The notes: generated from the sequence alone by a model not told the origin. 64,000 nucleotides of DNA from Sutcliffiella deserti (GCF_020037475.1 NZ_JAIQDB010000009.1:23180-87179), one strand, 5' to 3'; numbered from the stretch's first letter, positions 28,430 to 39,938 are shown. Made by a program: numbers and translations.

Positions 28430-29980
28430 ATGACAAAGCAAACCTTTTTAAGGGGAACGTTGATACTTATAATTGCAGGATTTATCACCCGGATACTTGG
28501 GTTTATTAATCGCATTGTTGTAGCAAGGTTTATAGGCGAGGAAGGCGTAGGCCTTTATATGATGGCGGTGCCGACGCTGGTTCTTACCATTACCATCACA
28601 CAATTGGGATTACCTGTTGCCATTTCCAAGCTTGTCGCAGAGGCGGAAGCACAAGGCAACCATAGAAAAGTTAAAAAGATATTAGTGGTTTCCCTTGCCA
28701 CTACCGGAGCACTTAGTGTAATTTTCACTCCAGCTATGATTCTCTTAGCTCCTTATTTATCCAACCATCTCTTCACGGATCCAAGAACCTATTATCCACT
28801 GCTTGCCATTGCACCTGTCGTGCCAATCATTGCAATATCCTCTGTACTGCGGGGCTATTTCCAAGGTAAGCAAAACATGAAGCCTTCCGCTATCTCCCAG
28901 GTAATTGAGCAAGTAGTACGTATCTCACTTGTTGCCGTTTGTACAAAAGCACTTCTTCCCTACGGAATCGAATTTGCCGCTGCAGGTGCAATGATATCTG
29001 CTGTCGTAGGAGAATTAATGTCGCTGCTTTATATGCTATTTGCATTTAAAAATAAAAAGAAATTCCGCTTACGGGCAAAATTCTTTCATTATGTAGGAGA
29101 GGGCAAGGAAACCTTTCATGACTTAATGCGCATTGCGCTCCCTACAACAGGCAGCAGAATGATCGGCTCGATTGCGTGGTTTTTTGAACCAATTGTTGTG
29201 GCACAAAGCTTAGCCATTGCCGGAGTTGCCACTTCACTAGCAACTAAGCAATATGGTGAGCTTGTGGGGTTTGCCCTGCCGCTTCTTATGCTGCCATCCT
29301 TTATTACTTATTCCTTATCGACAGCCCTAGTTCCTGCAATAAGTGAAGCAGCTGCGAAAAATAATATGATTCTTATCGAACATCGTCTCCAGCAAGCGTT
29401 ACGTTTGTCTTTTGTCACAGGAGGAATAGCGGTTGTCCTTCTTTTTGTATTTGCTGACCCCATTATGTTATTCATGTACGGTAGCAGTAAGGCAGCTATA
29501 TATATAAAAGTGCTGGCACCTTTCTTTCTCTTCTACTATTTTCAAGGACCACTTCAAGCTACCTTGCAAGCATTAGATTTAGCAAAGGCAGCGATGATTA
29601 ACAGCTTTCTTGGGGCTCTGGTCAAAACAGCCGTAATTTTTCTACTTGCAAGCAAGCCTGCATTTGGTATCATGGGGGCGGCATTAGGCATTGTAATTGG
29701 GATGGTGCTTGTAACACTTTTGCATATGGCCACAATTATGAAAGTTTTGAGTTACAGTTTTTATGTGAGGGATTATATTAAAAGCTTTATCACGATGGGG
29801 ATTTGTACTCTGAGTGGGAAGTGGATGTTTGACTACTTGTTGCTCGACATGTCGCTTGGTAAAAGGAGCGTACTTTTTATTATGCTGACTTGTTTGCTTT
29901 ATGTTGTGCTGTTGTTAGTTTTTGGTTTAGTGAAGCGAGAAGAGTTAGCCCGCATTCCGTTTATTAAGAAATGGGTGTAA
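28430..29980 (+). CDS. spoVB: stage V sporulation protein SpoVB
   Basis: 516 residues with about 14 membrane segments, MATE/MOP flippase superfamily. Motifs LRGTLILIIAGFITRILGFINR at the N-terminus and SSVLRGYFQGKQNMKPSAISQVIEQ are characteristic of SpoVB/YtgP proteins. SpoVB is needed for spore cortex synthesis and probably flips a lipid-linked precursor in the mother-cell membrane around the forespore. It is transcribed opposite to comN. Three GC-rich hairpin repeats follow its stop codon. Confidence 0.94.
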   Translation: MTKQTFLRGTLILIIAGFITRILGFINRIVVARFIGEEGVGLYMMAVPTLVLTITITQLGLPVAISKLVAEAEAQGNHRKVKKILVVSLATTGALSVIFTPAMILLAPYLSNHLFTDPRTYYPLLAIAPVVPIIAISSVLRGYFQGKQNMKPSAISQVIEQVVRISLVAVCTKALLPYGIEFAAAGAMISAVVGELMSLLYMLFAFKNKKKFRLRAKFFHYVGEGKETFHDLMRIALPTTGSRMIGSIAWFFEPIVVAQSLAIAGVATSLATKQYGELVGFALPLLMLPSFITYSLSTALVPAISEAAAKNNMILIEHRLQQALRLSFVTGGIAVVLLFVFADPIMLFMYGSSKAAIYIKVLAPFFLFYYFQGPLQATLQALDLAKAAMINSFLGALVKTAVIFLLASKPAFGIMGAALGIVIGMVLVTLLHMATIMKVLSYSFYVRDYIKSFITMGICTLSGKWMFDYLLLDMSLGKRSVLFIMLTCLLYVVLLLVFGLVKREELARIPFIKKWV

Positions 29981-30065
29981 TACTTGTGATTCTTGAAAGT
30001 TAGGGACGACAATGCTTTTAAGTGGAAATGCTCTACCTAGTGGATTAAGGGTTCGGCTATAGATC

Positions 30066-30198
30066 GCTGTTACTCTCCACCATAGGCTTCGCGTCCGCGG
30101 GGTGCTTGGGAAGCCTCCTCAGCTGCAATGCAGCCTGCGGGGTCTTCCCAAAGCACTATCTCCCGCTGGAGTCTCCTCCTTTCGTTCCGATCCACAGC
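30066..30198. repeat. GC-rich hairpin element, single copy
   Basis: A 133-bp member of the family: GCTGTTACTC at one end, TCCACAGC at the other, with GGCTTCGCGTCCGCGGGG and GGGAAGCCTCCTC/GGTCTTCCC as inner stems. It has no flanking tandem copies or clear target duplication. Confidence 0.75.
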
Positions 30199-30333
30199 GG
30201 AGTAGGCAAAGGATTATGTAGTGGTCTATATAATTTTAAAAATTGGTGGTACCTATTCTCAAGGTAGAACTTTATGTAAAGCCTCCCCTCTTTAAAGAGT
30301 AGAGAATACCGTCACCCTATTCAAAGTACTCCC

Positions 30334-30693
30334 CCCTGTGGATTGGAGTGGCAGGTGATCGACTCCTGCGGGCGATAGCGGTAGACAGGAGACCCCGCAG
30401 GCGCAGCCGAGGAGGCTTCTGCACCGCCCCGCGGAAAGCGATCACCTAGAACGGAAAGGAACAGGGAGTTTCAGAACTAACCTACCTATTCTCGGAGTAG
30501 TTTATTTAGTCTTCTCAATGTAATTAAGGGAGAGGAAGTCATCATATCTAATGTCCTCCCCCCTGTGGATTGGAGTGGCAGGTGATCGACTCCTGCGGGC
30601 GATAGCGGTAGACGGGAGACCCCACAGGCGCAGCCGAGGAGGCTCCTGCACCGCCCCGCGGAAAGCGAGCACCTGAAACGGAAAGGAACAGGG
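30334..30693. repeat. two tandem 227-bp hairpin units, inverted relative to the 19-20 kb array
   Basis: CCCTGT starts at 30334 and 30561, exactly 227 bp apart; the hairpins close with ACAGGG at 30471-30476 and 30688-30693. The AT spacer between them (CTAACCTACCTATT...) is the reverse complement of the spacer in the large array, so the same unit, not just the hairpin, is present here in the opposite orientation. Confidence 0.85.
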
Positions 30694-30749
30694 AGTTAGC
30701 CTTCATACCAAACTTTATTAAGGAAGATTGCACACCCCTTCCCTACCTA

Positions 30750-31406
30750 CTATTCATCCATCAAATCAATAAAAAACACCCCATTATTATAACTGCAATA
30801 GGAAATCTTTTTGAAATCTTTATAACCGAGACTGCGCAATTGCTGCCGAAGCCAGAGATTTGTTTTTCCTGCTTTGGCTAAATGCTCCTCCTGTATGACA
30901 CCATCCATTATCAAAGGCAAATTTAATGTACCTTCCTCGTTATTGTCTTGATCCTTGTTTTTCTCAAAAACCGATAACTTCCCAGAAGGCTCTAAGATTG
31001 CAAACTCTACGTCCGAGACATTTTTGACATTTTTATCCCTTAGCTGAACGAGTAAATCATCAAAGTTATACCGTTGCTTTTTCATTGCTTTTTCATCTAT
31101 TTCTCCATTATTAATAATCACACTTGGCTTTCCATCTATTAGATCTCTGATTTTTTGGCTTTTAAGAGAAACGAACGCAAGGATAATCTGGATGCCCATA
31201 AGAATAAACATAGGCACTAACGCAACCAGGAGCTCATCTTTTGGATTTTCAATTGCTACGACGGCCATCTCTGCAATCATAATAAAGACGACTAAATCAA
31301 GTACACTAAGTTCTCCTATTTCACGTTTGCCCATTACACGGAAAATAAAAAGTATAACGAGGTACATGAAAATGGTCCGTGCAATAATTACTGCATACTC
31401 TTCCAT
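30750..31406 (-). CDS. DUF421 membrane protein (YrbG-like)
   Basis: 218 residues: three membrane segments in the first 85 residues, then a cytoplasmic domain. Motifs RVMGKREIGELSVLDLVVFIMIAE and PSVIINNGEIDEKAMKKQRYNFDDLLVQLRDKNV define the DUF421 (YetF/YrbG) family. B. subtilis YrbG lies at the same place between spoVB and yrzE. Members of this family help spore germination or membrane organisation in some species, but no biochemical role is settled. AAGGGAGG precedes the ATG. Confidence 0.88.
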   Translation of the reverse strand: MEEYAVIIARTIFMYLVILFIFRVMGKREIGELSVLDLVVFIMIAEMAVVAIENPKDELLVALVPMFILMGIQIILAFVSLKSQKIRDLIDGKPSVIINNGEIDEKAMKKQRYNFDDLLVQLRDKNVKNVSDVEFAILEPSGKLSVFEKNKDQDNNEEGTLNLPLIMDGVIQEEHLAKAGKTNLWLRQQLRSLGYKDFKKISYCSYNNGVFFIDLMDE

Positions 31407-31601
31407 CAGATCGTCTGCCTCCCTTGCTGGTCAAGAGCTCACCAAGAACACATGTTACTTCTATCTTTTGCAAAAAAAAAGCCAAATATGTCATACAGCA
31501 TTTACCATTATTTGAGCATTTGCATTCTGACCACGGGACTTCACAGCACTCTCCATTCAAGACACTCACTTTTCATGGGGGTTTACTAGAGCCTCTTACT
31601 T

Positions 31602-32888
31602 CTAATAGTAGATAAGATATCGGAAATAAATGTACACCGAGGAAATTAAAAGTGAAAATACAACCACACTTAATCCTATTTTTAAAAAGGCAATAAAATT
31701 TACCGGATGATTAGCTTTTGCGGCCAAACCAGCTACAACTAAATTGGAAGAAGAACCGAGCAATGTACCATTTCCACCTAGGCACGCCCCAAGTGCAAGC
31801 GACCACCATAATGGATCAAGATTTGTCATTCCATAGTCTTCAAACTCAACTATTACTGGTATCATGGCAGCTACAAAAGGGATGTTATCAAGAAAGCCTG
31901 ATAAGATTCCGGTCATCCACAGAATCAAAAGTGCGGTGGTTTTGTAGTCTCCTTCCGTTGTATAGATAATTCCTCGGGCCAGCTCATCAATAATTCCGAC
32001 CTCTTCTAACCCACCAACCAATAAGAATAACCCCATAAAGAAGAACAAGGTTCCCCACTCTATTTCTTTAAAAATTTCTTCTGGCTTATATACATCATGA
32101 GTTAAAAATAAGAGCAATAAAGCACCAGCCATCGCTACAGTAGTTAAATCCAAATGAAGGTAGGTATGAAGCATAAAACCAATAATCGTTAAAGCCAGTA
32201 CCCCCATTGACTTAAGTAAAGTGTAATTCCATTTTACATAGGAAGATGCCTGGATTGTTTGCAGTTTTTGTTGATGCTCGCCACTCACTTGTAATTTTTT
32301 TCGATAAAGTAAAAGAAGCAATCCCATTGTCCCTGCAAAAATTACAAGAACAATGGGAGCCAAGTGATAAAGAAATGCATTAAATGTAAGATGTTCCACA
32401 GCCTGACCGATCATTATATTTGGTGGATCTCCAATGAGAGTCGCAGTGCCACCAATATTTGCTGATAAAATTACTGCTATTAAATAAGGGATAACAGGTA
32501 AACCAAGAATGCTTGTTAGCTTAAGAATAATAGGAACCAAAAGTAGAACGATGGTGACATTTGCTAAAAAGGCTGACCCTATCGCAGTTAGTATTGATAC
32601 TACTAGTAAAAGAGGAATTCCTCTTCCCTTTACAATTTTTGCGAGCACAATGGCAATGTATTCAAATATCCCTGTTTGACTGGTGATTGTGACAAGCACC
32701 ATCATCGAGAAAAGCAATGTGATTGTGTTCCAGTCCATATAAGTTAAAAATGCCGCATCAATGGAAAGCACTCCAGCAAGCAGCATAATTACTCCGCCAA
32801 TACAAGCAATGAGGGCTCGGTCATATTTTTCGGTCATAATCACCACATACGTTAAAATGAAAATACTTAAGGTGAAAATAGTAAGCAT
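31602..32888 (-). CDS. ArsB/NhaD-superfamily ion transporter
   Basis: 428 residues with about 11 membrane segments. Family motifs: NIGGTATLIGDPPNIMIG, SGFLDNIPFVAAMIPVI and LGGNGTLLGSSSNLVVAGLA, the two inverted halves of the ion-transporter (IT) superfamily. Substrate is uncertain: arsenite, Na+/H+ exchange or dicarboxylates are all possible. No arsenic genes are nearby, so I would not name it arsB. It lies between yrbG and yrzE and is not part of the B. subtilis order there. Confidence 0.83.
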   Translation of the reverse strand: MLTIFTLSIFILTYVVIMTEKYDRALIACIGGVIMLLAGVLSIDAAFLTYMDWNTITLLFSMMVLVTITSQTGIFEYIAIVLAKIVKGRGIPLLLVVSILTAIGSAFLANVTIVLLLVPIILKLTSILGLPVIPYLIAVILSANIGGTATLIGDPPNIMIGQAVEHLTFNAFLYHLAPIVLVIFAGTMGLLLLLYRKKLQVSGEHQQKLQTIQASSYVKWNYTLLKSMGVLALTIIGFMLHTYLHLDLTTVAMAGALLLLFLTHDVYKPEEIFKEIEWGTLFFFMGLFLLVGGLEEVGIIDELARGIIYTTEGDYKTTALLILWMTGILSGFLDNIPFVAAMIPVIVEFEDYGMTNLDPLWWSLALGACLGGNGTLLGSSSNLVVAGLAAKANHPVNFIAFLKIGLSVVVFSLLISSVYIYFRYLIYY

Positions 32889-33025
32889 TCCTTCTCATCC
32901 ACCCTCTCTTTTTTCTCTCCATTACTACAGTGTATGACGCATGTCCTCAAAAATATTTGTATTCTATATTTTAATATTTGTGAATATGCTTGTATTACTT
33001 AGGACAAGGAAAGGGGAGAAGGACA

Positions 33026-33415
33026 TTGGAATCAAAAAGATTAGGCTATGCCATTATGTATGGTCTTATAACTATTTTTATGTTTGCAGTTGCCATTAGC
33101 TTTGTATTTTCATTACTATTAAGATTTACTTCGTTACAGGAGTCCAGTATCGCTTGGATCATTTTAACTTTATCGTTCTTAACGCTATTTATTGGGGGAT
33201 TTGTATCTGGAGGAAAAGGAAAAGAAAAAGGATGGGTGCTAGGTGCCACAACTGGTGGCGCTTATACGCTTGTTATTTTTCTGTTTCAATATTTGGGTAA
33301 TGACTCTCTTTTCACGTTACATCAAATGTTATTTCACCTAGGATTTATTGGGGTGGCGACGTTAGGCGGGATTATTGGGGTTAACATGAGTGGCGGTAAT
33401 GTTAAGAAAGCCTGA
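33026..33415 (+). CDS. TIGR04086-family membrane protein (YrzE-like)
   Basis: 129 residues with four membrane segments and a GGFVSGGKGKEKGWVLGATTGGAYTLVIF signature typical of the YrzE/TIGR04086 family. I place the start at the TTG at 33026, because GGGGAGAAGG lies just upstream; a TTG 12 codons earlier has no ribosome site. Function unknown. Conserved beside yajC and yrbG in Bacillaceae. Convergent with yajC, sharing a terminator. Confidence 0.75.
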   Translation: MESKRLGYAIMYGLITIFMFAVAISFVFSLLLRFTSLQESSIAWIILTLSFLTLFIGGFVSGGKGKEKGWVLGATTGGAYTLVIFLFQYLGNDSLFTLHQMLFHLGFIGVATLGGIIGVNMSGGNVKKA

Positions 33416-33436
33416 ATTAAATAGAGCAAATAGAAA

Positions 33437-33474
33437 AAGAGCATGGCTACTTCAAGTGAAGTGGTCATGCTCTT
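33437..33474. terminator. shared terminator yrzE/yajC
   Basis: AAGAGCATG (33437-33445) pairs with CATGCTCTT (33466-33474); an inner ACTTCA/TGAAGT pair extends it. Confidence 0.75.
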
Positions 33475-33485
33475 CTTTATGGTAA

Positions 33486-33749
33486 TTAGTCTTTGTTTAC
33501 GTCTCTGATTGCTTGACGGTCAAAAGTAAGACGTGAGCCGTCCCCTGTTTTCAACACAATCTTGTCCTCATCAAGTGCATCCACGAATCCGTGTAAACCA
33601 CCGATTGTAACAATTTTGTCGCCCTTTTGCAGGTTTGTCTGCATTTCACGAACCGCTTTTTGACGCTTTTGTTGTGGACGGATTAAAAGGAAGTAGAAAA
33701 TAGCAAACATCAGTAGTAAAGGCCATATCATTCCAAGAATATCTCCCAT
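33486..33749 (-). CDS. yajC: preprotein translocase subunit YajC
   Basis: 87 residues: one membrane segment (about 7-24, MIWPLLLMFAIFYFLLIRPQQKRQK), then a small cytoplasmic beta-domain with KGDKIVTIGGLHGFV. YajC associates with SecDF. Last gene of queA-tgt-yajC, 43 bp after tgt, with AGGAGG before the ATG. Confidence 0.94.
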   Translation of the reverse strand: MGDILGMIWPLLLMFAIFYFLLIRPQQKRQKAVREMQTNLQKGDKIVTIGGLHGFVDALDEDKIVLKTGDGSRLTFDRQAIRDVNKD

Positions 33750-33792
33750 TTATAGTTCCTCCTTTCTTTAATTATATTTATTTGAAGAAGTT

Positions 33793-35980
<2,188 letters not shown>

Positions 35981-35999
35981 ACTTTCACCTTTTCTTCTT

Positions 36000-36181
36000 G
36001 GCTGTGTTAAACGCCGCTGTTGATTTCCGCAAAAGGCTACGCGTTCCACGGGGCGGTGCTGGAGCCTCCTCGGCAAGCCTGCGGGGTCTCCAGTCTACCG
36101 CGGCCGGACGTGGAGTCTCCGCCTTTTGCTCCAATCATCGCTAGATTAGCGTTATTATCAACACTCAACTTAAACAGAGCC
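36000..36181. mobile_element. 182-bp miniature element with 8-bp target duplication
   Basis: Flanked by the exact 8-bp duplication TTCTTCTT (35992-35999 and 36182-36189). Ends are imperfect inverted repeats: GGCTGTGTTAAA at one side, GGCTCTGTTTAA read inward from the other. The centre holds a GC-rich hairpin of the family seen at 19-21 kb. No transposase. An 8-bp duplication and GGCT-type ends fit families such as IS6 or IS1595, but I cannot decide. Confidence 0.8.
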
Positions 36182-36203
36182 TTCTTCTTAATAAACAATT
36201 TAA

Positions 36204-36401
36204 TTAACGAAATCGACCAATAAAATAAAAAACAAGACTAAGAACGATACTAATAATAATGGAGGTGACAATGGGAAAAAAGAAGGTAAAGTTCCCTTTT
36301 TTCACCACAATATCTCCAGGTATCTTTCCGATAACCTGCCATAAAAACCCTACCAAAAGTAGGACGGCACCGACAACCATCAGCATTTTTGGAAGTTCCA
36401 T
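36204..36401 (-). CDS. DUF2905 membrane protein (YrzS-like)
   Basis: 65 residues with two membrane segments and the family motif GFLWQVIGKIPGDIVVKKGNFTFFFP. Function unknown. Its ATG overlaps the ruvB stop by one base (TAATG), so it is translationally coupled to ruvB. In relatives this gene lies directly before queA; here the miniature element separates the two. Confidence 0.85.
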   Translation of the reverse strand: MELPKMLMVVGAVLLLVGFLWQVIGKIPGDIVVKKGNFTFFFPIVTSIIISIVLSLVFYFIGRFR

Positions 36402-37405
36402 TATTCGTTTGGCACCTCCAAATTAAAGTGACGATACACTAGATCTGTCACAACCCTGCCTCTAGGTGTTCTTTGCAAAAATCCAATCTGAAGCAAGTAT
36501 GGTTCATACACATCCTCAATCGTATGGGATTCCTCCCCTATTGTAGCTGCGATAGTATCAACGCCTACGGGACCTCCACGGAATTTTTCGATAATCCCCA
36601 TTAAGAGCTTGTGATCGATATGATCCAGGCCTAGGCGGTCTACCTGCAAGCGATCTAATGCCTCTTTTGCCAAGGAGGCATTTATCGTCGTTTTTCCTAG
36701 AACTTGGGCAAAATCACGAACACGCCTTAGGAGGCGATTGGCAATACGGGGAGTTCCTCTTGATCGTCTACTAAGTTCCGTTGCGGCATCTTCTTCTAAC
36801 CCTATATCAATAATCTGTGCTGTTCGCAAACAAATTTCCGTTAACTGCTCTTCATTGTAGTATTCCAGGCGGCTTAACACACCAAAGCGATCACGAAGCG
36901 GTGCGGTAAGGAGACCAACTCTTGTCGTAGCACCTACAAGTGTGAATGGTGGAAGTTCAAGGCGAACCGATCTTGAGCTTGGACCTTTTCCGATGACAAT
37001 ATCTAAACAATAATCCTCCATTGCCGGGTACAGCACCTCTTCAATGGATCGATGCAGACGGTGAATCTCATCGATAAATAATACATCCCCTGGTTCCAGT
37101 GACGACAAGATAGCCGCAAGGTCACCAGGGCGTTCAATGGCAGGACCCGCTGTCGTTCGAAGCTGCACACCCATTTCATTGGCGATAATCGCAGCCAGGG
37201 TGGTTTTACCTAGTCCAGGAGGTCCATAAAGAAGTACATGATCCAAGGTTTCTTGTCTCATCTTCGCCGCTTTTATGAACACTTCGAGATTTTCTTTTAC
37301 TTTATCTTGGCCGATATATTGCTGTAAGGTTTGAGGCCGGAGACTGAACTCCAAAGATTGATCTTCAGTTGTAGCATCTTGTGACACCATGCGTTCATCC
37401 ATCAT
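36401..37405 (-). CDS. ruvB: Holliday junction helicase motor RuvB
   Basis: 334 residues, AAA+ ring motor for branch migration. Walker [12 protein letters not shown], Walker [10 protein letters not shown], sensor [18 protein letters not shown], and a C-terminal winged helix ending [16 protein letters not shown]. Lies 14 bp after ruvA. Confidence 0.98.
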   Translation of the reverse strand: MMDERMVSQDATTEDQSLEFSLRPQTLQQYIGQDKVKENLEVFIKAAKMRQETLDHVLLYGPPGLGKTTLAAIIANEMGVQLRTTAGPAIERPGDLAAILSSLEPGDVLFIDEIHRLHRSIEEVLYPAMEDYCLDIVIGKGPSSRSVRLELPPFTLVGATTRVGLLTAPLRDRFGVLSRLEYYNEEQLTEICLRTAQIIDIGLEEDAATELSRRSRGTPRIANRLLRRVRDFAQVLGKTTINASLAKEALDRLQVDRLGLDHIDHKLLMGIIEKFRGGPVGVDTIAATIGEESHTIEDVYEPYLLQIGFLQRTPRGRVVTDLVYRHFNLEVPNE

Positions 37406-37419
37406 TTGCTTTCACCCCT

Positions 37420-38031
37420 TTATTTTAGGAGTAGCTGTAACGCTCTCTTGACATATTGATCTGTTGAAAGGTCTTCTTTTTGAAGCGCAGGCAATATTTT
37501 CTTAATTTCTCTTTCACCGTAACCCAGAACCTGTAACGCCTCCATTGCTTCTTCCAGCTCCGTATTGCCTTTAAGGGAAACAGAAGTTTCCTCTCCAGGC
37601 TGGAAAAGGTCGGGAAAGGCACTTGGTACAAAATCATTTAGTTTTCCTTTAAGATCAAGGATAATTTGCCTTGCTGTCTTTTTCCCAACTCCCGGGAACT
37701 TAACAAGAAATTTCTCGTCTTCGTTTTCAATCGCATGAACTACTTGTGCAGGTTGACCAGATGCAAGGATGGCAAGCGCTCCCTTAGGTCCGATTCCTGT
37801 CACGTTCAGCAGCTTCATAAAAAGGTTCTTATCTTCTCTTGTTTTAAAACCATAAAGAGCCAAAATATCCTCTCGTACATGCTGATATGTATATACTGTT
37901 ATTTCTTTATCACTGTCTACTGAGTAGATGAAAGGGTTAGGTGTGTGTATCTGATAACCGATTCCCATCACTTCCACTACTACAAATTCTGGCGATACAT
38001 AATTAACGTACCCTTTAATAAAATCAATCAA
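37420..38031 (-). CDS. ruvA: Holliday junction DNA-binding subunit RuvA
   Basis: 203 residues. N-terminal OB fold ([20 protein letters not shown]), two helix-hairpin-helix motifs ([16 protein letters not shown] and [19 protein letters not shown]) and a C-terminal domain III that contacts RuvB. RuvA tetramers hold the four-way junction. First gene of ruvA-ruvB-DUF2905. Confidence 0.97.
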   Translation of the reverse strand: MIDFIKGYVNYVSPEFVVVEVMGIGYQIHTPNPFIYSVDSDKEITVYTYQHVREDILALYGFKTREDKNLFMKLLNVTGIGPKGALAILASGQPAQVVHAIENEDEKFLVKFPGVGKKTARQIILDLKGKLNDFVPSAFPDLFQPGEETSVSLKGNTELEEAMEALQVLGYGEREIKKILPALQKEDLSTDQYVKRALQLLLK

Positions 38032-38189
38032 TGTTCCGAAACTCCTTTATAAATCGTCTACACTCTATTTTACCATAAAGTATGGACAAGGAACATTTGT
38101 TCAGTCTCTAATAACTTTCATTAAAACAACCAAAGAAAAAGATAGCATATTATATAAGAATTGTTAAGAAGACTTTTGGATAACTTGAA

Positions 38190-38219
38190 AAACAGACTAG
38201 CAAATTTGCCAGCCTGTTT
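38190..38219 (-). terminator. terminator overlapping the bofC stop
   Basis: AAACAG-CT-GCAAA paired with TTTGC-AG-CTGTTT (two internal mismatches), running through the bofC stop codon and followed by TTTTCAAG on the minus strand. Confidence 0.65.
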
Positions 38220-38781
38220 ATTGTTTTTGGGAAGAATAAGGCTTAAATGTTTCTAACACCTGTTCATACTCGTCTTTTGATACTACTTTTATTCCACCCT
38301 TTAATTGCTCATGTTGGTGACTTTCTAGTTTGCCAACATCAATTTGGAAAAAGGATTGTATTATCTTTGATGCTTCTTGCGGTTTTCCTTCATAGATTGT
38401 CAGTACACCGTCATTGGAAAGTCCAAAATAACCATTTGTCTTTAATAAAGGTGAAATATCATCAATTTGTTGTTGGAATACTACCTGTTCTTCATCTAAG
38501 TCTATTACTTGCCATTCCTCGTATTCCGCCCAGAAATCTTCCATAGCCCAAACAGTTTCTTCGAGTACCTCTTCGCTCACTTCTCCATCCAGGTAAATGC
38601 GTTCAAGCACTACTCTTAATGTTAGTGGCCCACTTACTTCATAGGCATCCATAATTTCTTCCATTACATTTTCACTTTCACCAGCAGAGCTTTTGTATGC
38701 GGAAAATGTGTAGAGTATTCCACAGACTGTAATAAATGCAGTAAAAATGAACCAAAATCGTTTTGGAATGATGGGTTTCAT
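38218..38781 (-). CDS. bofC: forespore protein BofC, inhibitor of SpoIVB signalling
   Basis: 187 residues with an N-terminal membrane anchor or signal (about 8-26), then a BofC N-terminal region containing GPLTLRVVLERIYLDGEVSEE and a C-terminal domain with NDGVLTIYEGKPQEASKIIQSFFQID. BofC acts between the forespore membranes to restrain the SpoIVB protease that triggers sigma-K processing. The membrane target of that pathway, SpoIVFB/FA, is also in this window. Usual position upstream of ruvA. Confidence 0.88.
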   Translation of the reverse strand: MKPIIPKRFWFIFTAFITVCGILYTFSAYKSSAGESENVMEEIMDAYEVSGPLTLRVVLERIYLDGEVSEEVLEETVWAMEDFWAEYEEWQVIDLDEEQVVFQQQIDDISPLLKTNGYFGLSNDGVLTIYEGKPQEASKIIQSFFQIDVGKLESHQHEQLKGGIKVVSKDEYEQVLETFKPYSSQKQ

Positions 38782-39143
38782 TTTGGAAAAGCCCCCTCAC
38801 ATTCTATAAATTTTCAAACCATACGCTTTTAAGCAAGTCTTGTCTTTTTTAGTTTGACCATATTAGGGAGATTTAACCTTTTCTTTTTGAAAAAATTGGT
38901 CGTTACGAAAAAACGGGCTACCCCCCAGTGCTTTTGAGATCGATGATTTATAAATATTGGTGTTTCAAACCTCTTTCTGGTACATCATCTTGCTTCCCTC
39001 CTTGCTTTTGATGTACCTGTTTTTTGGTTTCAGGTACATCATCCTGTCTCCTCCTTGCTTTTCATGTCCTTACTTCGCTCTTTCTGACACATCATTCTGT
39101 TTAACATTCTTTTTCATGTATCTGTACCACTCTTCCAACAACT
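38782..39143. repeat. gene-free stretch with degenerate GGTACATCAT repeats
   Basis: The gap between bofC and coxA. In its middle (about 38975-39110) a GGTACATCAT-type motif followed by a T/C-rich CTCCTTGCTTTT block recurs two to three times, and GGTACATCA...TGATGTACC can form a hairpin. No coding frame stands out. It probably also carries the bofC promoter. Confidence 0.4.
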
Positions 39144-39144
39144 T

Positions 39145-39168
39145 AAAAAAGAGACAGACTACTGTCTG
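39145..39168 (-). terminator. terminator after coxA
   Basis: AGACAG (39152-39157) pairs with CTGTCT (39162-39167); followed by TTTTTT on the minus strand. Confidence 0.7.
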
Positions 39169-39194
39169 CCTCCTTAAACGTTGGGTGTTGGGTT

Positions 39195-39938
39195 TTAGCG
39201 TCCTGGTGTAAAGGTGTTCATGAGATTCCGGATATCCTCGTTAAGATCATCTACCGGACCACCGTCTCGAAGTTCATTGTCAAATTGCCGAACAGTATTG
39301 TAGGTTCCTTGATTAACGACCACTCTGCATTCTTTCCCATTAGTTAGAGGCTGAACTGCTCGGCGGACGTCGTTTGTTACCATTTGTTCTCGTCTATTAT
39401 TACCAGGTTCAATCGCGATTAAGATGTCATTGCCATAGACTACTGCGCGCGCATCTTCCACACCATCTACCTGCTGCGCCCGTTCGGTTAGTCGTTCAGT
39501 TAGACGGCCTTGGTAGTTATTATAGAACGAAGGCTTTGCAGTTCCTATATCATTTAGATGTCTATGGTAATTTATATCGCTGCGTCTATAATTAAAACCT
39601 CGCTCATACTCATTTGTTTCTGTTCGGTTCTCCCTTGTTGACAACGGGTTATTACGAGTAGTTTGCTTTTTATTACGCTCACCATTGATAACGCTCCGGT
39701 CTAGAATTTCATTCACTGGACCGTCGTTATCAGTTACTCGGAATGTGTTCCCTCTTTCCTTATTCGTGCGATGGTTACGGTTATTGTTTACATTTGGATT
39801 ATCCTCGCTTGTGTAATATCCAATAGGTGTTGTTTCTTCATAATACCTATTATCCTCAGCACTATTACCTGTACCACACCCTGTTAGTCCACAAAGTAAT
39901 AGGGAAGCTGACGTAATGGCTACTACAGATTTTCTCAA
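39195..39938 (-). CDS. coxA: sporulation cortex lipoprotein CoxA (YhcN/YlaJ family)
   Basis: 247 residues from a TTG start with AGGGGG upstream. Lipobox LTGC makes it a lipoprotein (mature Cys near residue 21). A long Asn/Arg-rich, disordered middle precedes the C-terminal YhcN/YlaJ domain (about 140-225): RLTERLTERAQQVDGVEDARAVVYGNDILIAIE. B. subtilis CoxA (YrbB) sits beside SafA and is a forespore-made cortex protein. Neighbour and family both fit. Transcribed in the same direction as safA, but a terminator lies between. Confidence 0.87.
   Translation of the reverse strand: MRKSVVAITSASLLLCGLTGCGTGNSAEDNRYYEETTPIGYYTSEDNPNVNNNRNHRTNKERGNTFRVTDNDGPVNEILDRSVINGERNKKQTTRNNPLSTRENRTETNEYERGFNYRRSDINYHRHLNDIGTAKPSFYNNYQGRLTERLTERAQQVDGVEDARAVVYGNDILIAIEPGNNRREQMVTNDVRRAVQPLTNGKECRVVVNQGTYNTVRQFDNELRDGGPVDDLNEDIRNLMNTFTPGR

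Noticed and set aside
31321..31569. Cys-rich 82-residue minus-strand frame upstream of the DUF421 gene
   Set aside because: The first 30 residues look interesting (several Cys pairs), but the frame runs into the real gene in another phase, and the GTG start lacks a ribosome site.
31602..32888. Arsenite pump (arsB)
   Set aside because: Superfamily match is clear, but no arsR/arsC neighbours, so the specific name is not justified.
35981..36076. N-terminal extension of queA
   Set aside because: These 32 codons lie in the inserted mobile element and spacer; the ribosome site and family N-terminus support 35980.
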